NCBI GenBank assembly: GCA_022605955.1
Contig: JAKCOZ010000058.1
Location: 2,418,001-2,482,000, forward strand
DNA from: Rallus limicola
Taxonomy: Eukaryota; Chordata; Aves; Gruiformes; Rallidae
Length of the DNA: 64,000 nucleotides
Direction: 5' to 3'
The notes under the pieces are model-generated. The model did not search any database, was not told where the DNA came from, and worked only from the letters and a program-made list of their open reading frames with translations. Made by a program: the position numbers and the translations under genes. This document shows, one piece after another, positions 35,601 through 46,971 of the stretch. Each line of letters begins with the position of its first letter. The first letter of the stretch is position 1.

Positions 35601-37255
35601 TAATCTTCTGATTATTCTTTTCAATCTTTTCAATTTGAAGATGAGGGGGAGAAGTTTCTCCTCCCCAGCCAGCAAACCTTTCCAAGGAGACAGGCACCAG
35701 GAGGTATCTGGCCATGCTGCTGGGCAGGGGGGGGTGACACAGACCAGAAGTCCCAGGCACTGAGAGTGATCCCATGATCCTTGAGTTCGTTGCCCATCAC
35801 TTAGCCTCCATCTTGGCTTTTCCTTTCCAGATGTGGTAGCTTTCTGACAGAAGCATCAGCCTGGCTCCTATCCAGACAGAATTTCACACACTGCAGGCAA
35901 CATCTGGGAGGTGTGGGAGACATCTCTGGGCACTGCCCCCAGTCTGAACTGGCACTGCCCTCTGTAGGTCATAGATGCTCTTTGGCATCAGCATAACCTG
36001 TACTTACTGCCAGCTCCTGCTTCACCCCATCCCACTGTTAAACATCTTGCAGCAGTGCTAGTTTTCTCCCTGCTGCCTCGTGAACAAGTCATTGCCACAG
36101 AAACACCTGCACTGGAAAGCAAATTCCCATCAAAAGCAGGTACGCTTCCTTGCTCTTACTTCTGTCAGCTTGCCTCCTAACTCACTGCTTCATTTCTCCC
36201 TCCTCCAAAATATCCCATAACCAGACTGCAAAACAGATGAGACAGAGCTTTAATAATGTATGAGTTCCTTCACTGTACTTGCTGTATGCCTAAGTGCTCT
36301 GTTTGAATGAATCAGACTTGGCTTTTACCACATACCACTGTCTGAGGCCACAGTACAGTCACACTGAACATCTTCTGAAAGCTGTTTCTAAGATGAGAAA
36401 GAAGACCTTCCAAAGACACAGGATCCAAGGGGTTGAAGTAGGACACTTCCTTCGGGCCAGTTTGCCCCAGGATCTCACTACTTGAATGAAGAAGCCTCCT
36501 ATCATTGGTGCACATAGTGAGACAGTTCTTGGAAGGACTGTGGCATTTTCTTTTTGGATACTTTCAAGAGGACATGATGAGATCCATATACTTACGTAAG
36601 TTCCTAATGAACATGCTCTGTTCTTGTGCTCCACCTCTATTTAGATCACATTTTCCCACTGCTTAACATTTGTCTTCAGTTCTTCCCCTTTCTTTCCCAG
36701 AAGTCCTACCTGAAGTTGCACGTAACTATCTGGGAGGACTAATTTCTCTCAGCTTTTCACTTTATTGTATAAAATCTAAATTATACACTGCAGCAAAAAA
36801 TTCCTCTAACAAGAATATTCTTTTGCTTAGACAAAGGATACAGGCAACTTAAAGTTTTAATTCTTTAAATATCAGACCATGCTATCACAGACATTACTTC
36901 CCATGTAGCACAGCTGTGTTAGTGCCATGCATATCAATCTTTATGGAGAAAAAAATAGGAACAGCTCCCTCGGGACATGCGTGCTTATTTTTGGCTCATT
37001 AACTTTAACAGTCATAGTACAGCTGTGACAAAATGTGAAGACAGGTAGAATAGGTGATCTTTGCTATTCTCTAGATCATGTCTAGCCACAACTATACCTT
37101 AAAATCACAGGCAGGTCTGATTGCAGGAACCATATTCAAAGTCTCTTGACAACAGCAGAAGCATTCCTAACTCTCCTGATGTATTTTAGCTGGATAACAG
37201 GAAGCAAGTCTCCCCAAAGGCTTGCTAGTCATTTCGTTTTTAGTGTGTAAGACAT
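32687..37255. other. long stretch without a supported gene
   Basis: Unique-looking sequence. A 173-codon plus-strand frame at 35242-35763 has no acceptor, donor or domain and is probably chance. A minus-strand segment near 34470-34560 has weak splice-like edges and an open frame, but no adequate polypyrimidine tract. Confidence 0.4.
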
Positions 37256-37918
37256 TGTGGTGGTTTGGCCCTGGCTGGAGGCCAAATGTCCACTGAAGCA
37301 GCTCTATCACTCCCCTTTTCAGCTGGACAGGGGAGAAAATATATATTGAGAGGCTCAGGAGTTGAGATAAGGACAGGGAGAGATCATTCTGCAATCAGCA
37401 TCATGGGCAAAACAGACAACACAGAATAAAGGAAAAAAAAACCCTCTCTAATTTATTATACTCGCTCACTCCAGGGGCTGCAAATGTGCTGCTAGAGGCT
37501 TACTCCAATGCAGGTCACAGCATCTTCCATATGTCTCCACACACTCCAGCATGGGGCCTCTCCACAGGCTGCAGGTGGGGTCTCTGCTCTCCGTCATCTT
37601 CCATGGGCTGCAGGGGGACAGCCTTCTCTCTGGTGCCTGGAATGACTCTTCCCTCCCCTCCCCACTTCTGCACAGTTTCTTACATCTTATCACTCCCTTC
37701 TCTAGTGGCAAAAAGTGGCCAATGGGGTTTTTTTTCTCCTAAATGTGAGGCACTGAGACTGTCGCTGATGGGCTTGGCCTTGGTCAGTGGCAGGTGCAGC
37801 CTTGAGCCAGCTGGTGTTTGCTCTGTCAGGCCTGCAGAGCGCTTCTGGCTGCTTCCTGCAGAAGCCACCCCTGCAGCCCCCCTCCTCCACCAGAACCCAG
37901 TCATGCAAAACTATAACA
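37256..37918 (-). mobile_element. solo LTR, avian ERVL-like family, copy C (reverse, shortened)
   Basis: 663 bp, from TGTGGTGGTTTGGCCCTGGC on the plus strand to ..GCAAAACTATAACA. It is flanked by perfect GACAT duplications (37251-37255 and 37919-37923). Read in reverse it starts TGTTATAGTTTTGCATG and carries the same AATAAATTAG block as copy B. It is about half the length of copies A and B because most of the internal tandem units are absent. The exact duplication suggests it is younger than A and B. Confidence 0.92.
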
Positions 37919-38584
37919 GACATACAAATGCTCTCTCACCCTCTTCCCCACACTAAACACCATGTCCCATGTCAGAGTCTTACTCTTAACTCTGACCTCA
38001 GCCAAAGAGGTTCCAAGCAGTACCTGGTTCGCTGGGTTTCTGCAGGTTCAGGTCATTTCTGAAACCACGGCCATAGTGCGTGTGCACAGGTCTCACAAGC
38101 ATGGGTTGTCATCCTTCCCATTTGGGACCAAGTATATTTTTTTTCCCCCCAGAGCTGATCCATCTGAGCACTGTCCAAAGCAAATACATTCTTCAGTGTA
38201 AAGAGCCCCATAGTTCAGCCATCAGGAAGAGTCACTTGTAACGTTTGCTGCCAAGCAATGCTGATGCTTCAAGACTTACAACCTTACATCTCAGGGACAC
38301 TTCTGTGAATCCCATTTGAGATATCAGTCCTTTTTGTGCTGTGCTGATAGAGAACTTTGACTTGTACCTCCAAAGGTTTGCTGCTGTTACAATTAACACA
38401 GAGAGTCCAAAGGCAACTCAGTCGCTCACCTTCTCAGGAACCCAAGTCCAACACAGATGGAGCTTACATCAAAGCGACAGATCTGGGCTGTATAACTACT
38501 TTGATGAAGTGTTCAAGACTTATGCTACCATCATGGGTGTCTACATACACCAGAGATGAAGGTTCAACAGAAGCACATGGTACC

Positions 38585-38674
38585 ACAGCCATGCCCACCA
38601 AAGGTTCCACAATAACCCACTGGTGGGATCAAAGCACCTGTATTGGAGAGAGATGGGAATGCTTTGCTCTAATT
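38585..38674. repeat. 90-bp direct repeat, unit 1
   Basis: From ACAGCCATGCCCACC to GCTTTGCTCTAATT. It matches 39025-39114 without any gap, 85 of 90 positions by my count; all five differences are transitions. The unit has no TG..CA ends and no coding support. Confidence 0.9.
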
Positions 38675-39024
38675 ATAACTCAGTTAGAAAGCCTCCACAA
38701 AAGTGTAGGCCCTCATACTGCAGGCTGGTCAGCCAGGGCCAGGACACCAGAGTTGACTGTCCACTTGCATCCATCCTGCGCTTTCCACATGGGTCCACTA
38801 GCAATTCTGTACTTGTTGCTGGCTCCAGTACAGGCAATAGATCCACTGTTGAAAATCTGCATTTCTCTGGAATTCTTTCCTCATTCTTAGTGAGGACATT
38901 TTGGGTTTGTTTGGGAAGGTTGTTTTGTGGTGGTTTGGGGAGGGAGGGTGTTGTTAAAGAAAATTGGTCGTAACTGGGTGAACTAATACGTTCCAAGACC
39001 AAACAAGCACCAGACTTGTTCTGG

Positions 39025-39114
39025 ACAGCCATGCCCACCAAAGGTTCCACAATAACCCACTGATGGGATTGAAGCATCTGTATCGGAGAGAGATGGGAAT
39101 GCTTTGCTCTAATT
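39025..39114. repeat. 90-bp direct repeat, unit 2
   Basis: Second copy of 38585-38674, exactly 440 bp downstream. The flanks differ between the two units, so the boundaries are sharp. Confidence 0.9.
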
Positions 39115-40622
39115 TTCCCTTCAAAAGAAGTTGTCCATACATGCTATACCAAAACAGTAAATACTTTGACTAATACTATTTGAAGATGGACTAGAACCTT
39201 GATGTCCCAGATGTGTACAAGCTGGCAACATGTCTCAGGTAAGCAACTCCATGGATTTTTCAGGAAATCACATTCTGCAGGTGAGAAGCATTTCCTGACT
39301 CTCTTTTACTTTTTACTCAAAACTGACATTTATCAAGTGTTTATGTTATAGTAAATATCCATTTTCTAAAATCAGTTCACTAAAGTGTTCCGAACTGTCT
39401 CCAGTTACAGCAAATTTAAGTGTTTAAATAACCTGTGTCCTGCCACCAGCAGCTTTTCCTGATCACAAGAGATGTTAACATAAGAAAGTAAAGAATAAAA
39501 ACTAGAAGTGAACAGTATTTACTTCCCTCAGAAACTGGTAACAGAGAGAATGAGTCTTGGGAGGGGGGAAGGTTTAACAGAAAATAAGTCCATTAAAAGT
39601 CTGTCAATTGTAGAGCTGGTTTGGAGAAACCTACTGAGGTTTTCAAGGGCTGAAGTACAACACATTTCCAATTTTCACTCTTTCAGTGGCACTCTGGGTT
39701 ACTGGGAGCTAACCTCCCTTTTAGAAGGGAGCTCCCTCTATCCCTTCTGTGTGCCCCAGGAAAAGGCACAACCCTCTAGTAAGAGCAGCCAAGCTCTCAA
39801 GCAAAACTTAGCACAGATGGAATAAACTGTTTGGCATTCTTCTTCCTGTTTATAGTGTCAGGTTCCAGACAGTGTTTATTAATTAATCAGAGGTCAGTTA
39901 CATCCTTAGACCAATCATTTCTCCCAATTAGCATCTGTTTTAAACAAAAACAAGCCAACCCTAAAACAAGTTTAAATAAACAGTCATTCCTCAGGGACCC
40001 ATCTGTATTTGGCTTGGTGACAGTGAAAACTGCAGAGATATGAGGCCCTACCACCTAGAGTGAAGTGCTGGGGGTGAACACTGAGTTGACCTGCAGTTTG
40101 GGATACATCAGAGCACAGAAGAATATCTTTAAGTTACTTCAGACAATAACTTTGGGGGAAAGACATTCAGAAAATAAACATTACAAATGTCCCTTGCCTG
40201 TAGCCCTCAGTGCTACTTTAACAGCAGGATTGCTTTATAGCACAGGCCCGGAAAGACCCAGAGCCTTACTCACAGTGGCTGCTGCCTTCCAGCTTACTTT
40301 GTGTTGGCTACTGATGCAACTTTTCAAGAAGGATTTTGAAGGCTTTGTGTCCAACAGAGTCATCAGTTTTGAAATGCAGTGTCAGGAAGCTGCTGCTAGA
40401 GAACACTCTAAAAGCTATTTTCTGTCTACACAAGTTTGCTGGTGGGGGGAAGAAGAAAATACTGCAGCTGTAACCACTGCCAAGTAGTTTGAGACACAGC
40501 AGCAACATTTATTTCCAGGGACAGACTTTTTCATCCAAGGTTTTTGATACCCAGAGTATTAGGGGATGCCAGGATTTCCTTGAGGTCTTTCAAGACATAC
40601 ATCTCTAGTGGTCTATGCAATA

Positions 40623-40742
40623 TCATTCCCCATCCAGGCTGAAGAGGTGAAGCAATGCAATGGCCAAATTATTGTCCTGCTCTATAAGAGTGCATCTCTC
40701 ATACTTTAGTGAGATTACTTCAATAACCAGTTCTCTAAATGT
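40623..40742 (-). CDS. candidate terminal exon, unrecognised
   Basis: A strong acceptor (TTTCTCCTCCCATGTACTCAG) opens 39 codons in phase 0 (TFRELVIEVISLKYERC and on, to LFSLDGE), followed by TGA. The composition is protein-like with alternating helix-forming residues. The exon at 42661-42795 ends in phase 1, which would close this frame, so they do not join directly. It could be chance; the good acceptor is the main reason to list it. Confidence 0.25.
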   Translation of the reverse strand, partial: TFRELVIEVISLKYERCTLIEQDNNLAIALLHLFSLDGE

Positions 40743-41990
40743 CTGAGTACATGGGAGGAGAAAAGGGGAGACAGTGGGAAAATGAGGAAGGCATGAAGCC
40801 ATTCCAGTGAACATTTCTGTGCCAAAGATCCTGATGTCCATTTGGCACAAGGCACCTTTGGTACTCACAGCAGCATGTGCTGAAACTATTTCAGACACAG
40901 AGACAAGTACCAAGATACTAAGGGTTAAGGAAAAAAGGCCTTAAAAGAAGGATTGATAGAAGTATCCTCTCATGTACAGCTATGATGCTGGAAATTAAGA
41001 GGTGCTGAGTCCAGGTCACTTCTACAGAAGAAGCCCTGGTTGACAAGAGCTCCTCTCCACAGCTCCCAGGAAGCCTGCTGCTACCCAGCTGTGTCATGCA
41101 TGCACTGATCAGTGCAGCCTCAGCTTATTTCCTGAATTAGAATAAATTGTCCAAGTGCAGTTTAGCATGCTAAATAATCAGGAGGTGTTATTTCAGTAGC
41201 TCCAACTGGAATTAGATCAAAGCCTGGGCACTCTTAAAAGAAAAAATATTAAACAATCATATCACAAAGAAAAACCTGCTTCTGCATGAATTTCTCTAAG
41301 CAGACCTGTTAGTATGGAGAAAGAAGAGATCTCAGAGTCAGGTTTTATGTTCTGTAGGTTGGAGTGAACATGTGCATGGCTTCAAAGTACAAGTTCTACA
41401 TGCCATCTGCACAAAGAACTGTTCAACTAGGAAAAGGGCTACTTGAACTTTGAAGAGTGATCCAGAGGCCAATGAAACCCTACATACAAGATCACTTGGA
41501 GTAACCTTTCCTAACCTGCCAAACACAAACTTAAACATATGTTACAAATAAGTGTTTACGTAGATATTTCTTTCACTTCACACTTCCAATTGCCACAAAG
41601 CCGCCCCACCTCAGGATCTTTTGTGCAGGACACTTTGCAACACCCATGGACCCGTGGAACATCTACATTCCCTAGGGAATAAGTCACTTGGAGATTAACC
41701 GAGACCTAGCACTGAAGAACCTTGCATCCATGAGTGCATAAACAGTTTAAATTTCCAGTCTATGCAGAAGATACATAGCTTGATTTCCTTAGCAATATCA
41801 TACCTAACCAAACCAATAGCTCTGTAGGGTTAGAAGGTACCTTCTCTGGTACAGCAGGACAGCAGGAAAAGCTTCCCTTCACTTGGTCCCATCACTTTGA
41901 CCTGCTGCTTTTGGCAAACAGCTTCAGATGCACATAGTAGGTTGTTATGCTGTTAGTTCAAGTCTGGGGAAGAGAAAACCAGGAAGATAC
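40743..41990. other. stretch without a supported gene
   Basis: I see no exon, repeat family or RNA gene here. Short minus-strand frames such as the one at 41338-41538 lack splice sites. Confidence 0.4.
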
Positions 41991-42427
41991 ATTCACAGAA
42001 TTTCTTCACAGAACTTTCTAGGGGTTGGAAGGGACCTCCAGAGATCATAGGGTCCAACCCCCCTGCCAAAGCAGGTTCCCTAGGATAGGTCACAGAGGTA
42101 GGTGTCCAGAGAGGTTTTGAATATCTCCAGAGGAGACTCCACACTCCCCTGGGCAGCCTGCCCTAGGGCTCTGTCACCCTCACTGTGAAAAAATTCCTTT
42201 GCACATTTGTGCAGAACTTCCTATGCTCTAGCTTGAAGCCATTGCCCCTTTTCCTGAAAAGAGGCTGGCTATTTCCCTGTCTCCCACACTTAAGATATTT
42301 GTAAACATTAATAAGATCCCCTCTCAGTCTTTTTTTCTCAAGGCTGAACAGCCCCAACTCACTCAGCCTTTCATTGTAGGGGGGATGCTCCAGGCTCTTA
42401 ATCATCTTTGTAGCTCTCCGCTGAATG
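41991..42427 (-). mobile_element. CR1 LINE 3' end, minus orientation
   Basis: It starts on the plus strand with two TTCACAGAA units (the reverse of the CR1 terminal octamer), then GGGGTTGGAAGGGACCTCC and 'GAGATCATAGGGTCCAACCC', the reverse complement of the avian CR1 3' UTR. It continues through 'GTAAACATTAATAAGATCCC' and 'CTCACTCAGCCTTTC'. It is 5'-truncated near 42427 and non-coding. Confidence 0.92.
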
Positions 42428-42660
42428 ATTTTTTTGAGGCATAGCCAATGCCACGATTAGGACCTTGCATCCAATATACCTGATTGTGACAGTATTTCTG
42501 GGAAGGGAAAGATACTGAGCTAGCTGAAGCAGCTGAAGCATTATCAGAAATCCCACCTAAAGCATGGAAGTCTACCATGTAAAACTCTCTGTCTGCAAAG
42601 GAATCTTAGTTCAGTTCCTCTGTTTCTCTCACTCCAGCATTAAGGCGAGCACTCTCTCAC

Positions 42661-42795
42661 CTATTAACTCTTTGGTTAGACCTTTATACACCGTCAGCTG
42701 GCCATAACAATTAGGCAGATTTCTTTCAGTCCAGAAGTCCAGGACTTCATGGTGAACAATGGATTTGAATGGGGCTACAAATTCTCCAGTGGCAG
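42661..42795 (-). CDS. probable internal exon of an unrecognised minus-strand gene
   Basis: An excellent acceptor (TTTGCTTTGTGCTGCAG) is followed by 44 codons open in only one frame (ATGEFVAPFKSIVHHEVLDF and on, to YKGLTKELI) and the donor ATAG|GTGAGA. It begins with two bases and ends with one base of split codons. The sequence has the balanced composition of a folded domain, with the motifs HHEVLDFW and NCYGQLTVYKG. I cannot assign a family. The phase agrees with the 32495-32686 candidate downstream. Confidence 0.5.
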
Positions 42796-45700
42796 CTGCA
42801 GCACAAAGCAAAGAACAAAGTCACAATGCCAGTGTATTTTACAATTGGCTCTTATTTCCTAGGGACAGCTATAAAAATGTGAGCAAAGGCAAAAGGGATC
42901 GTAATGCCCATTAAAAAGATTTTTTAAAAAATCAAAGATGGGTACTGGTACAAATCTATTTCAGTCATATTATTCATTACCTCTAAAGTTAATCTTTCAA
43001 ACAGTTTAGAAGCCCATGCTATTACCACGTGAATGGAAAGTTATCCTAACCATGCATGGTAGGCGAGGAAGAAAAGGAAACAGATTCAAGTGCCAACAGA
43101 TTTTTAGTGATGTAGTTTAGCATTTCCTGGTTAACCCCTCAGTTACACCATGTTCAGGCTTTTATTATGCTTTGTGATTAGACCTTTGCCCAGAGGTGTC
43201 CAGTTTTTCTGCTGCTTGTTGCAAAGAAGGTAATGGTACCCCCCAAGCTTTCCTAACTCTTTGATGAACTTTCCCAGTTTTCCAAAATGCCCCAAAATAC
43301 CTACAGATTCATTAAAAATAAAAAATCACAGTTATTTGCAGATTTTTATAATGGAGTTACAAAATCCAGAAGAACTTAGGTATTCCCTTGATGGAATTTG
43401 CTTATCTCATGGGGTATGCCAGTGACTGGATCATTCCTTCCCTATCTCAAAGGATATGTCCATGCCTCTTGACAATTCTGAGCTCTTCTCCTTGTGACTT
43501 TTTTGGGGCATTGTCAGGTTTTTGTCCTGGAAAGTATAAGAATATAGAGCATTAAATTCAGCTTTCATAAGTTTTAAATGGACTGTCACCAGGGACTAGG
43601 GCAACTCCTATATGACATGTTACCCCAGAGGACAAGCATGGATCATGGGTGAGAGCCAACCTGAAGAGCAGAACCCTGAAATACTGATTTCAAAAGTCTA
43701 CCTGGAAAAATAAGTGTTCAATTAGAGGACAAATCAATCAGGAAAGCTACTTACTAGGTCAGACCTTCTTTATCATAATCCTACAAAACTCAAACTCTTG
43801 TAGCCTTCTTTCAAGCTTCAACATGTTGCATATCAGTCAGCTCTTTCCAGGCAAGATCTTTAGAGATGTCTGTTTTTCATACACTCAGAGAGTGTCTGTA
43901 TGTAAAGCCTCTAGAAAGCCCATAAAGACCTCTTGAAAACAAGTACATTCTTGAAGCTCCAATCAAGCAGGTCAGTTCATCTTTAAAGAGAAGTGGCTGT
44001 ACAACCTGACTCTGCCTTGGAGCCTGAGCATCAAGTAATTCAATGCCGAAAGCAGCAGGGCCAGTGGAGCAGAGCACTGTTTTCAGCATAGGTCCAGGCC
44101 TCTGGAGAACTGCAGGAGACTACACAGTGCTGTATAACACAGCTAGAAGCAAAGCTAAGCACACCATTACCACTGTAAACACATCATTTGAGAGATGTAG
44201 GTAAACGTCTTACAAACTACTCTGTGGAAAAGTACAAAAGTGAGAAACTACTCATGTTTGAGAGATGTCCAATGCTGGTAATGTGGCTGCTAGGCAGTCA
44301 CCTCCTGATGAGGCAGTGGGCAGCACCTCCAGTCCAGGTTCTGCAAGAAGGTCCCTACTGCTGCCGTGCAAGGTTTTATTCCATTCATTACACAGTATCA
44401 GCAGCCCAAACTCTACCTAGAAGGCTAGGCTTTTTCTTTTTTTTTTCTCTTTCCCTTTATCTGTCCTGTAGGGACAGATACTTAAGGGTTCGTTCTTGGA
44501 CTTATATAAAAAATGAGATGGGATGGGGAATTTTTGCCATTACTCCATCTCCACTGATAGGTGCTTCCAGTTGTTAAGCACATTAAATTGTTTTCAGGTC
44601 ACTATCTGGTGCTGTGAATTTTCCAGCCTTTTTTCTCCCCTATTATACCATTGTTCTAAAGTTCTAGCTCATGCTGATATTAGAGCCTATGTTTCATTTT
44701 CCTCAGTGAAAGTAATTTGGTTGAAAGACAGGCACTCACTGACTTTTGTTGTTCACTGGGTCTAAAGAAGGAGCAGGGAAAAAGAAAACCCCAAAATGAA
44801 AACAGGCTGTTTCAATATGTTGGCATATAAATAAGCAAAGGAATCTAGTTTAATATACCCAACGTTGAAAAACTGTCAGCTGTAACAAATGCTATTACAT
44901 AGCAGCCAGGCTGTGTGCTGAAGGACACTCAAGGGAGCTATCTATTAGACTCCTATTCAGGGAAAAATTTGACTGATGGCCCCATTTCTGATAGTACTTT
45001 CCTCTGTCCTGAATATAAATAGTTATGATAGTTAAACTGTTATTCTCAGCTGCAATAGACATATTTTTAGATTTTTCTGTGTGTGTGCTTTTATAAATAA
45101 GTTCTTGGAGGAGGGTAGCTGTGGAGTGCTCTGAGAGCTCCTTAGCACTTCCTCTGTCTTCTCCCTCCTCCCCATGTCCTTCAGATTTGGTGGGCAGGCT
45201 GTTGGTTTTATTCTTAATGAAAAAAAAACAAAACCCTAGTATGTTCCATTACCCTAAAGGTTTTAATCCAGAAGTATTTCTATTGTATTTGCAAACAAAA
45301 GGATTTCAGGAAAAACTCCTAACATCTTGTTTCCTTTGTATGAGCGCTATGATGACCACACATATAGCACTCATGTACACCCCGACAGCAGTTAAATAGG
45401 GCCTCCTCCCTCTAGCATTAGCCATCACCACTGGTGTGATGTAAGAGAATAAGCATCTATGCAGACTAGATATTATACAAAAGGTTTTTTTCCAGAGGCA
45501 TCACTTAAATTTGAAAATATTTTTAGAACATATACACTAGAATTTACTCACAGAACTCCCAAAGGCTGATGGTAGATTTCTCCACCACACTTTGTCTGCC
45601 AGGATGCCAGTGTGATACCTACTTGGGAGAAATGCTTCTTCATACTTAGTTTATAGCATTTATAATTATAGAAAATTAAACCTATACAGAGGCAGAAAAA

Positions 45701-46789
45701 AAAAGGGGACGAGGGAGAGGAAGAAACAAACACACCGAAGAGCTAGGAGAAGGAACTTCTTCGCAGGTCAGAAATCCTTCAGCACATCCAATAAAACCTT
45801 TGTTCATGAGTTTTCCCCCGTTCCTTTCCCATTACTTCCACCCTCCCCTTTTACACTTTGTGCCAGCAAGTTCCAATTAATTCCTTTTGCTTTCAAGTTG
45901 CTGTCTGATGCCTCTACTCCTTTCCTTGCAAAAATTAATGACTAAGCATTCCTAAATCACCTTTCTGTGCCATTGATAGCAGTCTATAAAGCCATTGCGT
46001 TTTGGCTCTATTGTCTTTTCCAGCCTGTTGGGTCTGTTTAGTTTCTCCCTGCTGTGAGCCAGCCCATCCTCTAGATATCTGTCATGCTCCTCTGCATTTC
46101 CAGATCCTTTTCAGAATGACTGTATGCAGGAGAGGGAAGAATTAAATCAACAAACTTCACCCAGTATTAAAAGATTAGTTCCTCATGTTTGTATGCTAGA
46201 GCATGTTTTAGTCTTTACCCCTTTGACATTCACACCTTGCTTTGTATTTTTCATGGGTACGTATCTGCTCCAGTGACAGTCTTTCGGTGACAGCAGCTAA
46301 ATTAAAGCTCATCACTTGTGTAGATAATGGTCCTCCCTTCTGTCTCAAGACTTCAATACAGTGAAGGGAGAGATTAATTTTCTTTATGTATAAAAATGTT
46401 TGTAAGCTATGCAGCTTGTACAGATACAAGAAAGATGGCATTTGACTTGCCCTTTCAAACCAATGTAGGAGTGTACTATTGCCCTGCATCTTCTCTCTTC
46501 CACTTTCTCCCCTACTGTTTGTACACAGCCTTTGATATAGGGAGCAAAAAGCATTTCCCCCATGCATGTTGAAGTGGCCCAACTCACTGAAGTAACCTTG
46601 ATGTGCTCCTGCTCCCTGCCACACTGCACTTCAACTAGATTTTACTTCACTGCACAGCGAGCAGCACACAAGTAAACCACACATATGGCTGTGCAGGCTT
46701 CCAGAAATCTAAACTTCCCAGTAAAGAGCAATTATAATTCTCACTGGGTTTTAATTTATCTTTCTTTTAATTCTGTGTATTGTGTTCAT
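42796..46789. other. long stretch without a supported gene
   Basis: AT-rich, unique-looking sequence. A minus-strand segment around 45551-45630 has an AG acceptor and a GTGAGT donor with two open frames, but is too short to call. Confidence 0.4.
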
Positions 46790-46971
46790 CTAGACTAGTA
46801 TCTCAGTGACCAGATTGCACATCAGCAGGGTCAGTGTGAGGAAGACCATAGCCAGGTGGTAATACTGGTTTTGGTATAAAAAGCCATGCCCCTGTTTCCC
46901 AGACACCAATACTTCAGTGTCACCCATTCCACCTCCAAGGAGCAAATAATATGTACCATCATGGCATCTCA
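46790..46971 (-). CDS. candidate terminal exon with a hydrophobic tail
   Basis: The acceptor CTTCTGAGGCACTGCAG is followed by two bases of a split codon and 59 codons (RCHDGTYYLLLGGGMG and on) ending TAG. The last 20 residues before the stop (AMVFLTLTLLMCNLV) could form a membrane segment. A 60-codon frame can arise by chance and no partner exon was found, so this is weak. Confidence 0.25.

Larger units (their letters stand above)
37919..40622. other. stretch without a supported gene, containing a 90-bp direct duplication
   Basis: The long open frames here (38357-38890 plus, 38673-39077 minus) overlap the duplicated segments and lack splice or domain support. Otherwise the sequence looks unique. 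Confidence 0.4.

Noticed and set aside
35242..35763. A 173-codon plus-strand frame
   Set aside because: It starts at a non-ATG codon, with no acceptor, donor or recognisable domain; probably chance.
45551..45630. A minus-strand AG...GTGAGT segment with two open frames
   Set aside because: Too short and with an ambiguous acceptor; no phase partner.
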